A DNA stretch of 64,000 nucleotides from Uliginosibacterium aquaticum. Lineage in GTDB: Bacteria; Pseudomonadota; Gammaproteobacteria; Burkholderiales; Rhodocyclaceae. A model generated the notes under the pieces. That model saw only the letters and a list, made by a program, of their open reading frames with translations. It was not told where the DNA came from and did not search any database. Positions 7,866 to 18,710 of the stretch are shown one piece after another; position 1 is the first letter of the stretch, and every line of letters starts with the position of its first letter. The position numbers and the translations under genes were made by a program. The stretch covers positions 1,178,001 to 1,242,000 of the forward strand of contig NZ_JABCSC020000001.1 of assembly GCF_012972705.2 (NCBI RefSeq), in the 5' to 3' direction.

Positions 7866-8969
7866 ATGAAAGAGGTGAGGCAAGTGATGTTCGGGCTGGT
7901 CCGGTCGAACTGGTTCGTGCTGGCCGCTGCCTTGCTCGCAGCCACGCTGCTGATGCTGGCGCTCGGCTATACAGTGTTGGATTACTACCTGAGTCACGCC
8001 GAGGGGCTGGGGGGTTTCGATGGCCCCCAGGATCCGGCCAAGCTGGGCACCCTGGGCGATTTCTTCGGCGGCCTCCTCAACCCGGTGTTTGGCTTTCTCT
8101 CGGTGGTGGGCCTGCTGGTGGCGGTAGTGTTGCAGCGCGAGCAATTGCAGCAGGTCAAGCGCGAGGCGCAGGCGAGCGCACGGGCGGCAGAAAATCAGGC
8201 ATTCGAAAACACCTTCTTCCAGCTCCTGCGCCTGCATCAGGAAATCCTCAATTCAGTGGAGCTGAGCGATCACGAAGGCCTGTTCAGGGGGCGGGCGGCG
8301 ATCCATCGCCTGTACGGCGAGAGTTTTTCCGATTACGACTTGCTCGAGCGCTGCCAGAACTGGGACGAGCGCGAGGAGTTTCTGGCCTGGCTGAACGATT
8401 ACTACGAAGACAACTACATCCGCTTCGGCCACCTCGTGGAGCACTACTATCAGAGCATCGAGAACATCGCGAGCTTCGTGCACCGCCGTGCCATCCGAAA
8501 CAAGGCTTTTTACGCCCGGCTGCTGCGTGGCCAGTTCTCGCAGTACGAGTTGCTGATGATGTTCTTCCATGCGCTGCGCGACGAGGCTTTCGGCCTCAAG
8601 GAGAGCATCGAGGAGTTGTCACTGTTCGAAGGCTTGCGCCCGCAAAACCTGCCCGACTACAGCCTGCTTGCGCTGTACGAGGTACGGGCTTACGGGATCG
8701 GGCTGGTCAAATGGAGTGCCTTGCGCAGCGATGCCGCAAGCCTGCTCTCCGCGGCGAATATCCAGCGCGCCTTGAAGGCGGCAAGCGAAATGATGGAGTC
8801 CTGCCAGGAACGGTTGCTGTCGGTGCGGGCCCGGAAATTCGATCTGGCCGGTGCTGGTCAGGATCATGAAAACGAGTCGGACGAGATTGCCCGGCTGGAA
8901 GTCGAGGTCGGCCGCCTGAGCCGCCTGCACAAGGCTTTGAGCAAGCGCCGGGCAGAGCCTGAGGTTTGA
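7866..8969 (+). CDS. Putative phage abortive infection protein (AbiC-like)
   Basis: Candidate phage-defence membrane protein. Two transmembrane segments lie near the N-terminus (from about FVLAAALLAATLLMLAL, and FGFLSVVGLLVAVVL), followed by a coiled-coil-like stretch (REQLQQVKREAQ) and a cytoplasmic domain beginning ENTFFQLLRLHQEIL, the hallmark of the putative AbiC family. The C-terminus is charged and helical. A GTG at 7845 and an ATG at 7887 are alternative starts; the ATG at 7866 was chosen for the G-rich sequence just before it. The gene stands alone between a divergent cellulase and a convergent ettA, with no transposase or other defence gene nearby. Family call from motif and topology; no mechanism can be read from the sequence. 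Confidence 0.7.
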   Translation: MKEVRQVMFGLVRSNWFVLAAALLAATLLMLALGYTVLDYYLSHAEGLGGFDGPQDPAKLGTLGDFFGGLLNPVFGFLSVVGLLVAVVLQREQLQQVKREAQASARAAENQAFENTFFQLLRLHQEILNSVELSDHEGLFRGRAAIHRLYGESFSDYDLLERCQNWDEREEFLAWLNDYYEDNYIRFGHLVEHYYQSIENIASFVHRRAIRNKAFYARLLRGQFSQYELLMMFFHALRDEAFGLKESIEELSLFEGLRPQNLPDYSLLALYEVRAYGIGLVKWSALRSDAASLLSAANIQRALKAASEMMESCQERLLSVRARKFDLAGAGQDHENESDEIARLEVEVGRLSRLHKALSKRRAEPEV

Positions 8970-9004
8970 GTTGTGCCCCCGGCTTGCGTGCAGGCCGGAC
9001 AAAA

Positions 9005-9029
9005 AAAGCCCGCCGGAGTGGCGGGCTTT
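9005..9029. terminator. Bidirectional rho-independent terminator
   Basis: Stem AAAGCCCGCC/GGCGGGCTTT with a GGAGT loop, lying between the convergent AbiC-like gene and ettA. The longer A run on the left favours termination of the minus-strand gene. Confidence 0.85.
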
Positions 9030-9052
9030 CTGTTGCTGGCGCTTCGAACGGC

Positions 9053-10717
<1,665 letters not shown>

Positions 10718-10731
10718 TTTTTGCCTTTAAG

Positions 10732-10832
10732 GGACTTCCCAGAACCGCTTCCAGCCTTGTCGCGCCTCCTTGCCGTACTACTTGTACTGTCGCTGTGGGC
10801 GACGCCTGGCTGGAAGCGGTTCTGGAAAGTCC
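10732..10832. repeat. Large imperfect inverted repeat upstream of ettA
   Basis: Two 25-base arms (10732-10756 and 10808-10832) are complementary at 24 of 25 positions and contain AACCGCTTCCAGCC / GGCTGGAAGCGGTT. The 51-base centre has further pairing potential (GTCGC/GCGAC; GTAC-TACTT-GTAC). It starts 15 nt from the ettA ATG, so it lies in or next to the leader. It lacks a T run and is not a standard terminator. It may be an intergenic palindromic repeat of the genome. Confidence 0.8.
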
Positions 10833-11016
10833 TTGTTCATGGGGATTGGAAAAACGTAAGGATACCTTGAGGCTGTGCGTCGGGGCATGACGAAACAGGG
10901 GTGCCGCGCGAAAGGCGGGGCTGGGTGGGTCTTCCCTTATTCTGGTGTGGGCCGTCAAGTTTTCCCTGCCATCGTCCGATATCTCTGCTTGGGCTTGAAA
11001 GCCGGAGGAGTACAGC

Positions 11017-12705
11017 ATGCAGGGCAAGGGCGTGTGGGTGACATTCGGCATTTTTCTGGCCCTGCTGGCTAGCTTGGCGGGCTCTTTGGCGAACGGCGCG
11101 CCGGCTTGGCGTTTTGCGCTTGCCGGACTGGTGGTGGGGGTGGTGGGCGCCTGGGGCGCGCAGCGCTTTTCGCGCCGCCTGGGGCGCAGCGATGCGATTG
11201 CCTCCGCGCTAGCCGGGATGAGCGCCGATGGTGATCTGACGCGGCGCGTGGACGAGGGTGAGGGGGATTCCGGGCGGGCCGCTGCGGCGGTGAATCGCTT
11301 CGTTGCAGGCATGCAGGGGATGCTGGGCAAGATCGTGCAGGATGCGCAGCGGGTCAGCGAGTCCTGCCTGGTGCTCCAGCAGGAAACAGACGGTGTGCTG
11401 GCGGCAGGGGCTACGCAGTCCGCCGCGGCGCAATCGGCCGGCGCGGCTATCGTGCGCATGCGCGAGCAGACGCTGGCCGCCAGTGCAGAAGTGGGCGAGG
11501 CGGGAGAGCTGGCGATGAAGGCCTGTGCGCTGGCCGAGGAGGGCGACCGCACGGTGCGTGAAGCACAGCTACAGATCCAGTCGCTGGCCCAGTCGGCGGT
11601 GCATTCTGCGCAGCGTGTGACGCACCTGGGCGATCTGAGCCAGGAGATCGCCCGCATGATCGCCGAGATTCACGAGATCGCGGATCAGACCAATCTGCTG
11701 GCCCTCAATGCGGCCATCGAGGCGGCACGCGCCGGTGAGCAGGGGCGTGGCTTTGCGGTGGTGGCCGATGAGGTGCGCAAACTGGCCGAACGCACGACGC
11801 GGGTGACGGCCGACATTACCGGCATCACCGATGGCATGCGTGCCGACACGGCCGAGGCCATTGCGGTCATCACCCAGAGCAGTGATCAGGCGCGGGACGG
11901 GGCGCAGTGTGCCCAGCGCGCAGCGGAGGCACTGTCGGCCATCTTCGTGGGGGCGCAACGGACCCGCGATCAGGTGCAGCGCATCGTGCATGACATGGGC
12001 TCGCAGGTGTCGGCTTGCCAGGCTCTGGAGGCAGAGGCGCAGCAGATCGTTCGCCTGGCGCAGGAGAACGAACGGCGGGTTGGCGTGGCGGCGACGCATC
12101 GGCGCATGCTTGAGCAACTGGCGGCGAGCATGCGCGAGGTGGAAGAGGTCTACAAGATCGGTGCGGAAGGCGAAGTTGCAATGCGTGAGCATCGCGAAAC
12201 GCCGGAAGTGGCGCGCGAGGCAGCGCGGCAGATCGGGGCGGCACTGGAGCGTGCCCTTGCGGACAAGCGCATCAGCCTCGATCAGCTCTTCGACGAGCAA
12301 TACCTGCCCATTCAAGGCACCGATCCGCAGAAGTTCCACACCGCCTTCGACACGCTGACGGACGAGATCTTCCCGGCGATCCAGGAACCCTTGCTGGAGC
12401 GCTATCCACACATCGTGTATGCCGGTGCGGTGGATAGGCGCGGCTACTTCCCGACGCACAACAAGCGCTTTAGCCAGGCCCTGACCGGCGACCGCGTGCG
12501 CGACATGGTCAATAACCGCACCAAGCGCATTTTCAGTGATCGTGTTGGCAGCCGTTGCGGTGCGCACGAACTGGATTTCCTGACACAGACTTACCGGCGC
12601 GATACGGGCGAGGTGATGTACGACATTTCTGCGCCCATCTACGTGGCGGGCCGCCACTGGGGCGGCTTCCGTATTGGCTTCCGCGCCCACGGGATGAGCA
12701 AGTGA
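11017..12705 (+). CDS. Methyl-accepting chemotaxis protein with a C-terminal Cache-like domain
   Basis: Chemoreceptor signalling to CheA/CheW. Two hydrophobic segments close to the N-terminus (about 8-25 and 33-51) are separated by only a few residues, so there is no periplasmic sensor domain. A helical region leads to the conserved hairpin tip [41 protein letters not shown]. Instead of ending after the signalling bundle, the protein continues with a domain of about 140 residues ([48 protein letters not shown]) that resembles a Cache/PAS-type sensor and would be cytoplasmic. GGAGGAG 8 nt before the ATG fixes the start. No che genes are nearby. Confidence 0.9.
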   Translation: MQGKGVWVTFGIFLALLASLAGSLANGAPAWRFALAGLVVGVVGAWGAQRFSRRLGRSDAIASALAGMSADGDLTRRVDEGEGDSGRAAAAVNRFVAGMQGMLGKIVQDAQRVSESCLVLQQETDGVLAAGATQSAAAQSAGAAIVRMREQTLAASAEVGEAGELAMKACALAEEGDRTVREAQLQIQSLAQSAVHSAQRVTHLGDLSQEIARMIAEIHEIADQTNLLALNAAIEAARAGEQGRGFAVVADEVRKLAERTTRVTADITGITDGMRADTAEAIAVITQSSDQARDGAQCAQRAAEALSAIFVGAQRTRDQVQRIVHDMGSQVSACQALEAEAQQIVRLAQENERRVGVAATHRRMLEQLAASMREVEEVYKIGAEGEVAMREHRETPEVAREAARQIGAALERALADKRISLDQLFDEQYLPIQGTDPQKFHTAFDTLTDEIFPAIQEPLLERYPHIVYAGAVDRRGYFPTHNKRFSQALTGDRVRDMVNNRTKRIFSDRVGSRCGAHELDFLTQTYRRDTGEVMYDISAPIYVAGRHWGGFRIGFRAHGMSK

Positions 12706-12790
12706 TGATGGCCTGATTGGCGGTTTGCCCAGGTCTTTGCGGCAGGCTTAGCAAGCTTGCACTCGCTCAGCCTGCCTTGCCAAGTTTCGT

Positions 12791-14437
12791 TCAGGCTTCG
12801 TTCGGTGCTGGGGCCGAGGCGGGCGTGGGCTCGGCCGGGCGGGCCGACCACACGCTATCTTCCGCGCCGAGGCGCACCCGCCGGGCGGTGGCGCGTGCCA
12901 TCCATACGAGGCCCAGGCCACCGGCCAGCGCGGTGAGGTCCACGCCCAGGGCGGCGAGGCTGCTGCTGGCCCACAGGCCGAGGCCGGGAATCAGCCAGGC
13001 CAGCAGGGTGGTGAGCGGGATGCAGAAGGTGGCCAGCGCGGCCAACCACAGCAGGGGCACCACGGCGCGGCCGGCGCCACGCCAGAAGGCCCAGGCGAGG
13101 CTGGCGAAGAACACGCCGTAATACACATACCAGTGCCAGGCATTCAGGTCGGCGACATGGCCGTGCAGCCATTTGGCGCAGGCAATCGTCAGCGAGACGC
13201 CGGCGATGCAGCCGATGCACACGCCCACCGTGGCCGAAGCCAGGAGGCGCGTATCCAGGCGCTGGCCGGGCAGGGCTTCGCTCTGGCGCTGTTTCTTGCG
13301 GCGCGACTCGATCCACAGCAGGTTGCCGCTGTAGAACAGCCAGGCGCCGGCCAGGGCGAGCAGGAAGTACATCCAGCGCACCGGCGTGCCGCCGAAGGTG
13401 GCGAAGTGCAGGGCGAAGAAGCTGGAGAGGGTGGTGTTGGCTGCGTCCTGCGTGCCGGGCAGGAAGTCTCGGCTCAAAACCTTGCCGTTCCAAGGGTCCA
13501 GCGCCACGAAGCCGCCCATGGCGCGCGGGGCCAGTGCAGCGGGATCACTGCCCCACACTCGCACCATGGCGCGCGGGCCGGCGAGATTCACGTATTGCAG
13601 CGAATTGGGCTCGAAGCCGGGCGAGAGCGCCTGGGCGCGCTCGAGCAGCGAGACGGGCGGGAGCATGTCAGCCGGGTCGCGCGGGGCTGGTTTGGCGGCC
13701 GGACGCTGCTGGTTGAAGGCGCTGGCGAGGCGGCCGCTGTGGAGGTACTTGTCCTGCAGGGCGTAGAGGCCGTCGTGGTAGGCGAAGACCACGGCGGTGA
13801 TGGCCATCACGATGTGAAAGGGCAGGCTGATGATGCCGACCACATTGTGCGCGTCCAGCCACATGCGCTTGAGGTTCTTGCCCAGGCGCAGGGCGAAGAA
13901 GTCCTTCACCAGGGTCGGTAGTAGCACGATCACGCCGGACACCAGGGCCAGCGCGTAGAGCGCGGCGACGACGCCCATCAGCCAGCGGTTGGGGTCGGTA
14001 TCGAAGGGCAGGCCGACCACCCGGTGCAGGATGTCGATGAACTCGGCGAGCTGCGAGGGCTGGCTTTCGCTGACGAGGGCATTGCCTTCGGCATCCAGCG
14101 TGGCGCTGTAGTGGCGACCATTGAGGGGGTCGTGATCGTCCTGGCCTTCTTCGCGCTCCACCCAGCTCAGGCGGGCAGGCTCATGCTCGGTGGGTTTGAG
14201 ATTCAGCTGGAAGCCCTTGGCCGCGCCCGGATGGGTGGCGAGGGTGCGGGCGATTAGGGCGGGCGTATCCGCGAGCGGGACTTCGATAGCGGCAACAGGC
14301 GCAGCGGCCCAGCGGGCCAGCGGCTCCTTGAAGACGGTCAGCGCCCCGGCATAGAACGCGATGAACAGCGCCATGCCGGTGAGGATGCCGGTCCAGGTAT
14401 GAACGGTTTTGTAGATGCGGATGTAGTCGCTGCGCAT
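12791..14437 (-). CDS. PepSY-associated transmembrane protein of the siderophore locus
   Basis: Inner-membrane protein of the PepSY_TM type, probably acting in reduction or release of iron from imported siderophore; that role comes from family context. There are 548 residues with an N-terminal TM (WTGILTGMALFIAFYAGALTVF), a PepSY-like periplasmic part, the conserved HRVVGLPFDTDPNRWLMG and WLDAHNVVGIISLPFHIVMA segments with His residues suited to haem or metal, and further C-terminal TMs. It is the last gene of the operon receptor / DUF3325 / DUF3649 / PepSY, 18 nt after the preceding stop. The C-terminal tail is Pro/Ala-rich. Confidence 0.88.
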   Translation of the reverse strand: MRSDYIRIYKTVHTWTGILTGMALFIAFYAGALTVFKEPLARWAAAPVAAIEVPLADTPALIARTLATHPGAAKGFQLNLKPTEHEPARLSWVEREEGQDDHDPLNGRHYSATLDAEGNALVSESQPSQLAEFIDILHRVVGLPFDTDPNRWLMGVVAALYALALVSGVIVLLPTLVKDFFALRLGKNLKRMWLDAHNVVGIISLPFHIVMAITAVVFAYHDGLYALQDKYLHSGRLASAFNQQRPAAKPAPRDPADMLPPVSLLERAQALSPGFEPNSLQYVNLAGPRAMVRVWGSDPAALAPRAMGGFVALDPWNGKVLSRDFLPGTQDAANTTLSSFFALHFATFGGTPVRWMYFLLALAGAWLFYSGNLLWIESRRKKQRQSEALPGQRLDTRLLASATVGVCIGCIAGVSLTIACAKWLHGHVADLNAWHWYVYYGVFFASLAWAFWRGAGRAVVPLLWLAALATFCIPLTTLLAWLIPGLGLWASSSLAALGVDLTALAGGLGLVWMARATARRVRLGAEDSVWSARPAEPTPASAPAPNEA

Positions 14438-14455
14438 GATGTACAGGAGAGAAGG

Positions 14456-14752
14456 TCAGGCCGGGCGGGCCAGAAGCAGCGTGGCGAAGACCAGCAGGTT
14501 GGCCCCGCCCAGCCACAGCCAGGCACGCAGGCCGCTGCTGAAGAAAAAGCAGCCACTGAGTACGCCCAGCCAGATCGGGGTGACCAGCCACATCGCGAAC
14601 TGGGCCCGCGTGCCGGGCGCGAGGCCGGCAGTGGCGAGTATCAGCAGGCCACTGCAGCCCATGGCGAGGGTGAAGCCGAGGAGTGCGCCAGCGAGCGATT
14701 TTGCAATCCAGTCGCGGCGGATTGGAGCGGGCTTGGAGCTTGTCGTCGTCAT
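14456..14752 (-). CDS. Small membrane protein of siderophore loci (DUF3649-like)
   Basis: 98 residues when started at the ATG at 14752 (MTTTSSKPAPIRR), one base after the upstream gene's stop; an in-frame ATG at 14776 would overlap that gene and is less likely. Three hydrophobic segments are visible (LAGALLGFTLAMGCSGLLIL; FAMWLVTPIWLGVLSGCFFF; WLWLGGANLLVFATLLL). Small proteins of this pattern sit beside TonB-dependent siderophore receptors and PepSY_TM proteins and are annotated as iron uptake proteins; the biochemical role is unknown. Translational coupling with its neighbours is likely. Confidence 0.75.
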   Translation of the reverse strand: MTTTSSKPAPIRRDWIAKSLAGALLGFTLAMGCSGLLILATAGLAPGTRAQFAMWLVTPIWLGVLSGCFFFSSGLRAWLWLGGANLLVFATLLLARPA

Positions 14753-14753
14753 G

Positions 14754-15026
14754 TCAGCGGCTTTCCTTGCGAGCAATGAGTGCCCCCAGATAGGGCAGCA
14801 GCACGAAGGCCAGCATCAGCCAGGTGAGCAGCACAAAAACAGCCACCACGCTGTGCAGGGCCTGGCCAAGTGCGATCAGGGCCGCCACCAGCAGGGCCGC
14901 CCCGGCCAGGCGGGCGGGGCGGGCAGCCAGCGCGCTGGCGCGCCAGCGCTGGTGGGGCGAGGCGAGATGAATGGCGAAGCTGCCCGCCAGGGCGAGCAGC
15001 AGGCCTGAGAGCAGCCACCCCAGCAT
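14754..15026 (-). CDS. Small membrane protein of siderophore loci (DUF3325-like)
   Basis: 90 residues, three predicted TM helices (MLGWLLSGLLLALAGSFAIH; AGAALLVAALIALGQALHS; VVAVFVLLTWLMLAFVLLP). Its ATG shares a base with the receptor stop codon (TGATG), a sign of translational coupling. The pattern and position fit the DUF3325 proteins found between siderophore receptors and PepSY_TM proteins. Function is unknown beyond the association with iron uptake. Confidence 0.75.
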   Translation of the reverse strand: MLGWLLSGLLLALAGSFAIHLASPHQRWRASALAARPARLAGAALLVAALIALGQALHSVVAVFVLLTWLMLAFVLLPYLGALIARKESR

Positions 15027-17521
15027 CAGAAGTCCACCGTGGCTGAGAGCTTGTAGGTACGCGGTGCGCCGAGGGTGGCGAAGCCTTCACCGAAGCGGCC
15101 GGACCAGTAGTTCTCATCGGTCAGGTTCTCGACGGCAAAACGCAGCACCACTGGCTTGCTGAAGGCCGAGAGCGCGTAGTTGGCGCCGGCATCCCAGCGG
15201 GTCCACGACGGCAACTCAAGCTTGTTGGCGGCATCGAGATACTGGGCGCTGGTGTAGGTGACACGCCCGTTCAGCGTCAGCCCGCTGATCCAGGGCAGAT
15301 CCCATTCGCTGCCGAGGTTGGCGGTCCAGGCCGGCACGCCCGGCGCCTTCTTGCCATCGTTGGCGGCGGTCGCGGCACGCACTTGCTCACCCACGGTGTA
15401 GGCGGCACCACCGAGCATGCGGACCTGACGGCTCAGCTGACCGGCGATGGTCCACTCGAAGCCCTGGTTCTTCTGCTCGCCATCCAGTGCCAGGGTGGGG
15501 CGCGAGGCGCTGGTGGCAACGGAAATCGTGGACGGCTTGAGGATGCTGAACAGGCTGAAGGTGTTGATGAAGCTGCCGTGCTCCCACTTCACGCCCACTT
15601 CCTTCTGGCGCGTCTTGTACGGTGCGAGTGTTTCGCCCTCGTTGGCATACACCGAGGACACGACGACGCCCGGGCTCAGGCCTTCAATGTAGTTTGCATA
15701 CAGCGAGACTTCAGGCCCCCAGGGCTTCACGACCAGACCCAGCATCGGCGTGATGGCGCTCTCTTCGTAGGCGGTGGGCGTGGCCATCTTCTGCTTGACG
15801 CTCTGCGAGCGGGCGCCGAGGGTCAGCAGGGTGCTGTCTTCGAACAGGCTCAGGGTGTCGGCGAGTGCCAGGCTGGAGTAGATGTTGTCGGCCGAGCGGG
15901 CGACGGCGCCGTGGGCGCCGGCAATGGTCGGATTGGTCTTCGGGTCGTAGATGTTGGTGACGTAGCTGGCGCTGGTGTTCACCGGGGCGAGGCCGGTGGT
16001 GGTGTGTTGCTGGGCAAAGCTGGCGACCATCTGGTGGGCGATGCTGCCGGTGCTGAAGCTGCTGCGCAGGCCGGTTTCCCCCGAGCTCGAGCGGGTATAG
16101 CCAGCCTGGTTGTAGGTCTGGCCGGTGGCATTGCCATTGGCATTGGTCAGTACGACACGGGTGCCGTTGATGAAACCATCGTAGTTGTAGTTGGCGGTGC
16201 CCAGGGCCGCGTAGGCGGAGAGGCCGCGGGTAAGTTCCACCTCGCCGCGCAGCATGGCGCCATCGGTACGCTGGTGGGCGTAGGTGCCGCGCAGGGCGTT
16301 CTTGCTGGTATCCGGCGCATCGATGACGCGCCCCAGGGTGCTGAAGCCGACCATCAGCGGGCTGCCGTCGGACTGGTTCTGGTGAGCCGAGTAGGCGTCC
16401 AGTTCCATCTTCCAGCGCTCACCCCGGTAGTCGAGGCCCAGGGAAGAGAAGTTGTCGCGCTTCTTCTGGTCTTCGAGCGTGGTTTCGCCATAGCCCAGTG
16501 AGCCGTTAAAGCGCACGCCGAGGCGCTTCTCCGCGCCGAAACGACGTCCGATGTCGGCGGCTTGTGTCAGATGCGAGCTAGATGCGTAGCTGGTGGTGAG
16601 GCGGGTCAGATCCTGGTCGGTGGCGCGCTTGGTCACCAGATTGACCACCCCGCCCACGGCGCCGCTCGGGGCAATGCCCGAGAGCATGGCGGCCGGACCT
16701 TTGAAGACTTCGACGCGCTCGACGAATTCGGTCGGCACATGGGCGCCGGGCAGCATGCCGTACATGCCGTTGAAGGCGAGTTCCGAGGAGTTGATCTCGA
16801 AACCGCGGATGGTGATGTTCTCGGCATTGTGGCCGTCGCTGGTGGTGAAGCGCACCGAGGGATCATTGCGCAGCACTTCGCCGACGGTGGCGGCCTGCTG
16901 GTCGGCAATTGCCTGGGCGGTGTAAGCCGTGACGTTGAAGGGGGCGTCCATCACGTCGACGTTGCCCAGCACGCCGAGCTTGGCGCCACGCGCCACCTGG
17001 CCGCCCGCATAGGACGCCGGCAGGTCGGTGGGGGATACGGTGGTGCCGGTGACCTTGACCGCAGCCAGGGTGACTTCGCCGGACGGGCGCGAACCCTGTT
17101 CGGCGGGCTTGACCAGGATGTAGCTGCCATTGCCCTGACGGCTGGCGTTCAGACCCTGGCCACGCAAGAGTTCGGCAAAGCCCTGCTCGACGCTGAAGAT
17201 GCCGGACAGGCCGCGGCTGCTGCGGCCTTGCAGCAGACTGGCATCCGCGCTGAACTCGACGCCGGCGATGGCGGCAAAGCTGTTCAGCACCCGATCCAGC
17301 GGGCCGGCCTGGATGTTGTAGTTGCGCGCCGCGCTGGCGGCGGGCACTGTGCTCTGGGCGTAGGCCAGGGGTGTGGTGACGCCGACGGCACCGAGCACCA
17401 GACCTGTCATCAGGGCGCTGCGCACGGCGCTGGCGGTGCCGCTCGGGGCAAAGCTGGCGAGGCCCTGCTTACGCGGCAGAGCGCGTTGCGCAGAAGAGGG
17501 AAGGGAGGCGTGTTTGGCCAT
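15026..17521 (-). CDS. TonB-dependent siderophore receptor with N-terminal signalling (STN) domain
   Basis: Outer-membrane ferric-siderophore transporter and transducer, 831 residues. A long N-region with a hydrophobic core ends near AYAQS (about residue 55). An STN domain (about 66-118, YNIQAGPLDRVLNSFAAIAG) should contact FecR in the periplasm. The plug follows, with DVMDAPFNVTAYT, VGEVLRNDPSV, ITIRGFEI and VERVEVFKGPAAMLSG, then a 22-strand-type barrel ending in the expected Phe (ATVDF). The STN domain, together with adjacent fecR and fecI, points to ligand-induced self-transcription. It heads an operon with three membrane proteins. The siderophore type is not predictable here. Confidence 0.95.
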   Translation of the reverse strand: MAKHASLPSSAQRALPRKQGLASFAPSGTASAVRSALMTGLVLGAVGVTTPLAYAQSTVPAASAARNYNIQAGPLDRVLNSFAAIAGVEFSADASLLQGRSSRGLSGIFSVEQGFAELLRGQGLNASRQGNGSYILVKPAEQGSRPSGEVTLAAVKVTGTTVSPTDLPASYAGGQVARGAKLGVLGNVDVMDAPFNVTAYTAQAIADQQAATVGEVLRNDPSVRFTTSDGHNAENITIRGFEINSSELAFNGMYGMLPGAHVPTEFVERVEVFKGPAAMLSGIAPSGAVGGVVNLVTKRATDQDLTRLTTSYASSSHLTQAADIGRRFGAEKRLGVRFNGSLGYGETTLEDQKKRDNFSSLGLDYRGERWKMELDAYSAHQNQSDGSPLMVGFSTLGRVIDAPDTSKNALRGTYAHQRTDGAMLRGEVELTRGLSAYAALGTANYNYDGFINGTRVVLTNANGNATGQTYNQAGYTRSSSGETGLRSSFSTGSIAHQMVASFAQQHTTTGLAPVNTSASYVTNIYDPKTNPTIAGAHGAVARSADNIYSSLALADTLSLFEDSTLLTLGARSQSVKQKMATPTAYEESAITPMLGLVVKPWGPEVSLYANYIEGLSPGVVVSSVYANEGETLAPYKTRQKEVGVKWEHGSFINTFSLFSILKPSTISVATSASRPTLALDGEQKNQGFEWTIAGQLSRQVRMLGGAAYTVGEQVRAATAANDGKKAPGVPAWTANLGSEWDLPWISGLTLNGRVTYTSAQYLDAANKLELPSWTRWDAGANYALSAFSKPVVLRFAVENLTDENYWSGRFGEGFATLGAPRTYKLSATVDF

Positions 17522-17693
17522 GCTGCGGTCCTTTCGGTTCGGAAATATTGAGTGGCTTCATCAGGTATTCCGAACGAGATCGCGAAACCCTCAATGCCAG
17601 GCTGAAATTTTTTTCGCCGCGGAGAATGGCGGGTGCGCAACCCAGGGCTGGGGACGCGTTCCTGCCCTTGCCCCGGGGCTGCCAATCCGCGCC

Positions 17694-18710
17694 TCAGCTC
17701 GCCTGCAGGGTGACCCAGTAGCGGGTGCGATAGACCGGCACGAGGGGCAGGGCCAGTGCAAGGTTCTGCAGGGCGCGATCGGTGTCGCGCAGGGAGAACA
17801 CGCCGCTCACGCGCAGCTCCGCTACGGCCGGATCGCAGCGCAGCAGGCCCGGCCGGTAGCGGGCGAGTTCGGCGACGAAGTCCGCCACACGCATGTTCTC
17901 GGCCAGCAGTACGCCATTGCGCCAGGCCGCCGCGCTTTCCTGTACCGGTGTGAGGGGCGCGATCCGGGTGGCGGAATAGTGGCTGCCTTCGCCGGCGCTG
18001 ATACGGATAGCCAGGTCCGGTATGCGGCGGCTGCGCAGCTCCACCGCGCCTTCGAACACGGCGACCTGCGAGGCGCTTTCGTCCTGCCGTACGCTGAAAC
18101 GGGTGCCCAGCGCTTCGATGCGACCATGCCGGCCGTGCACCCGGAAAGGGCGGTGCACGCTGGCCGGGTCCGGCGCCGTGGTGATCAGGATTTCGCCCGC
18201 GTGCAGCACGATGCGGCGCTCCTGCGCATCGAAGCGCACATCGATCCGGGTGGCGGTGGCCAGCACGATCGAGGTGCCATCCGCCAGCCAGATCTCGCGG
18301 ATCTCGCCCGTGGCGGTGGCGTAGTCCGCCGTGCCGAGTTGCCAGGTGTCGGTGCTGTGCAGCAGGCTGGCAGCGCCGCCCGCTACGATGGCCAGGCCGA
18401 ACAGGCGGCGCAGGGTCGTGCGCTTCTGCCAGGCCTGATCTGCGGGCTCGCGCAGCACATGATGGGCGAGCTCGGGCGGCAGGCCGTCGAGCTTGTCCTC
18501 GAAGATCTGCAGTTCCTGCCAGGCACGTTCATGATCGGGGTGGGCGGCCCGCCACTGTGCGCAGGCAGCCTTATCCTCCGCACGGGCGTCTTCCGACCAC
18601 AAACGGGCCATCCATTCGGCCGCTTTGGCGACGATGGCCGGGTTCAGGGCGGTGGCGTCGGGGGCGGCCGGGGCGTTCATCGGTGTGCGCGGGTCAGGCG
18701 TTTTGGGCAT
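17694..18710 (-). CDS. fecR: FecR-family anti-sigma/sigma regulator
   Basis: Inner-membrane relay between the receptor STN domain and the FecI sigma factor. 338 residues: an N-terminal cytoplasmic region with the FecR signature WMARLWSED...W(R)AAHPDHERAWQEL, one TM (LFGLAIVAGGAASLL), a periplasmic FecR domain (GEIREIWLADGTSIVLATAT; FRVHGRHGRIEALGTRFSVR; VFEGAVELRS) and a C-terminal STN-like part (RPGLLRCDPAVAELRVSGVF). Its first ATG (18710) overlaps the end of fecI by 17 nt; an in-frame ATG at 18680 would leave a 13-nt gap and is an alternative start. The 172 nt between fecR and the receptor gene probably hold the FecI-dependent promoter. Confidence 0.93.
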   Translation of the reverse strand: MPKTPDPRTPMNAPAAPDATALNPAIVAKAAEWMARLWSEDARAEDKAACAQWRAAHPDHERAWQELQIFEDKLDGLPPELAHHVLREPADQAWQKRTTLRRLFGLAIVAGGAASLLHSTDTWQLGTADYATATGEIREIWLADGTSIVLATATRIDVRFDAQERRIVLHAGEILITTAPDPASVHRPFRVHGRHGRIEALGTRFSVRQDESASQVAVFEGAVELRSRRIPDLAIRISAGEGSHYSATRIAPLTPVQESAAAWRNGVLLAENMRVADFVAELARYRPGLLRCDPAVAELRVSGVFSLRDTDRALQNLALALPLVPVYRTRYWVTLQAS

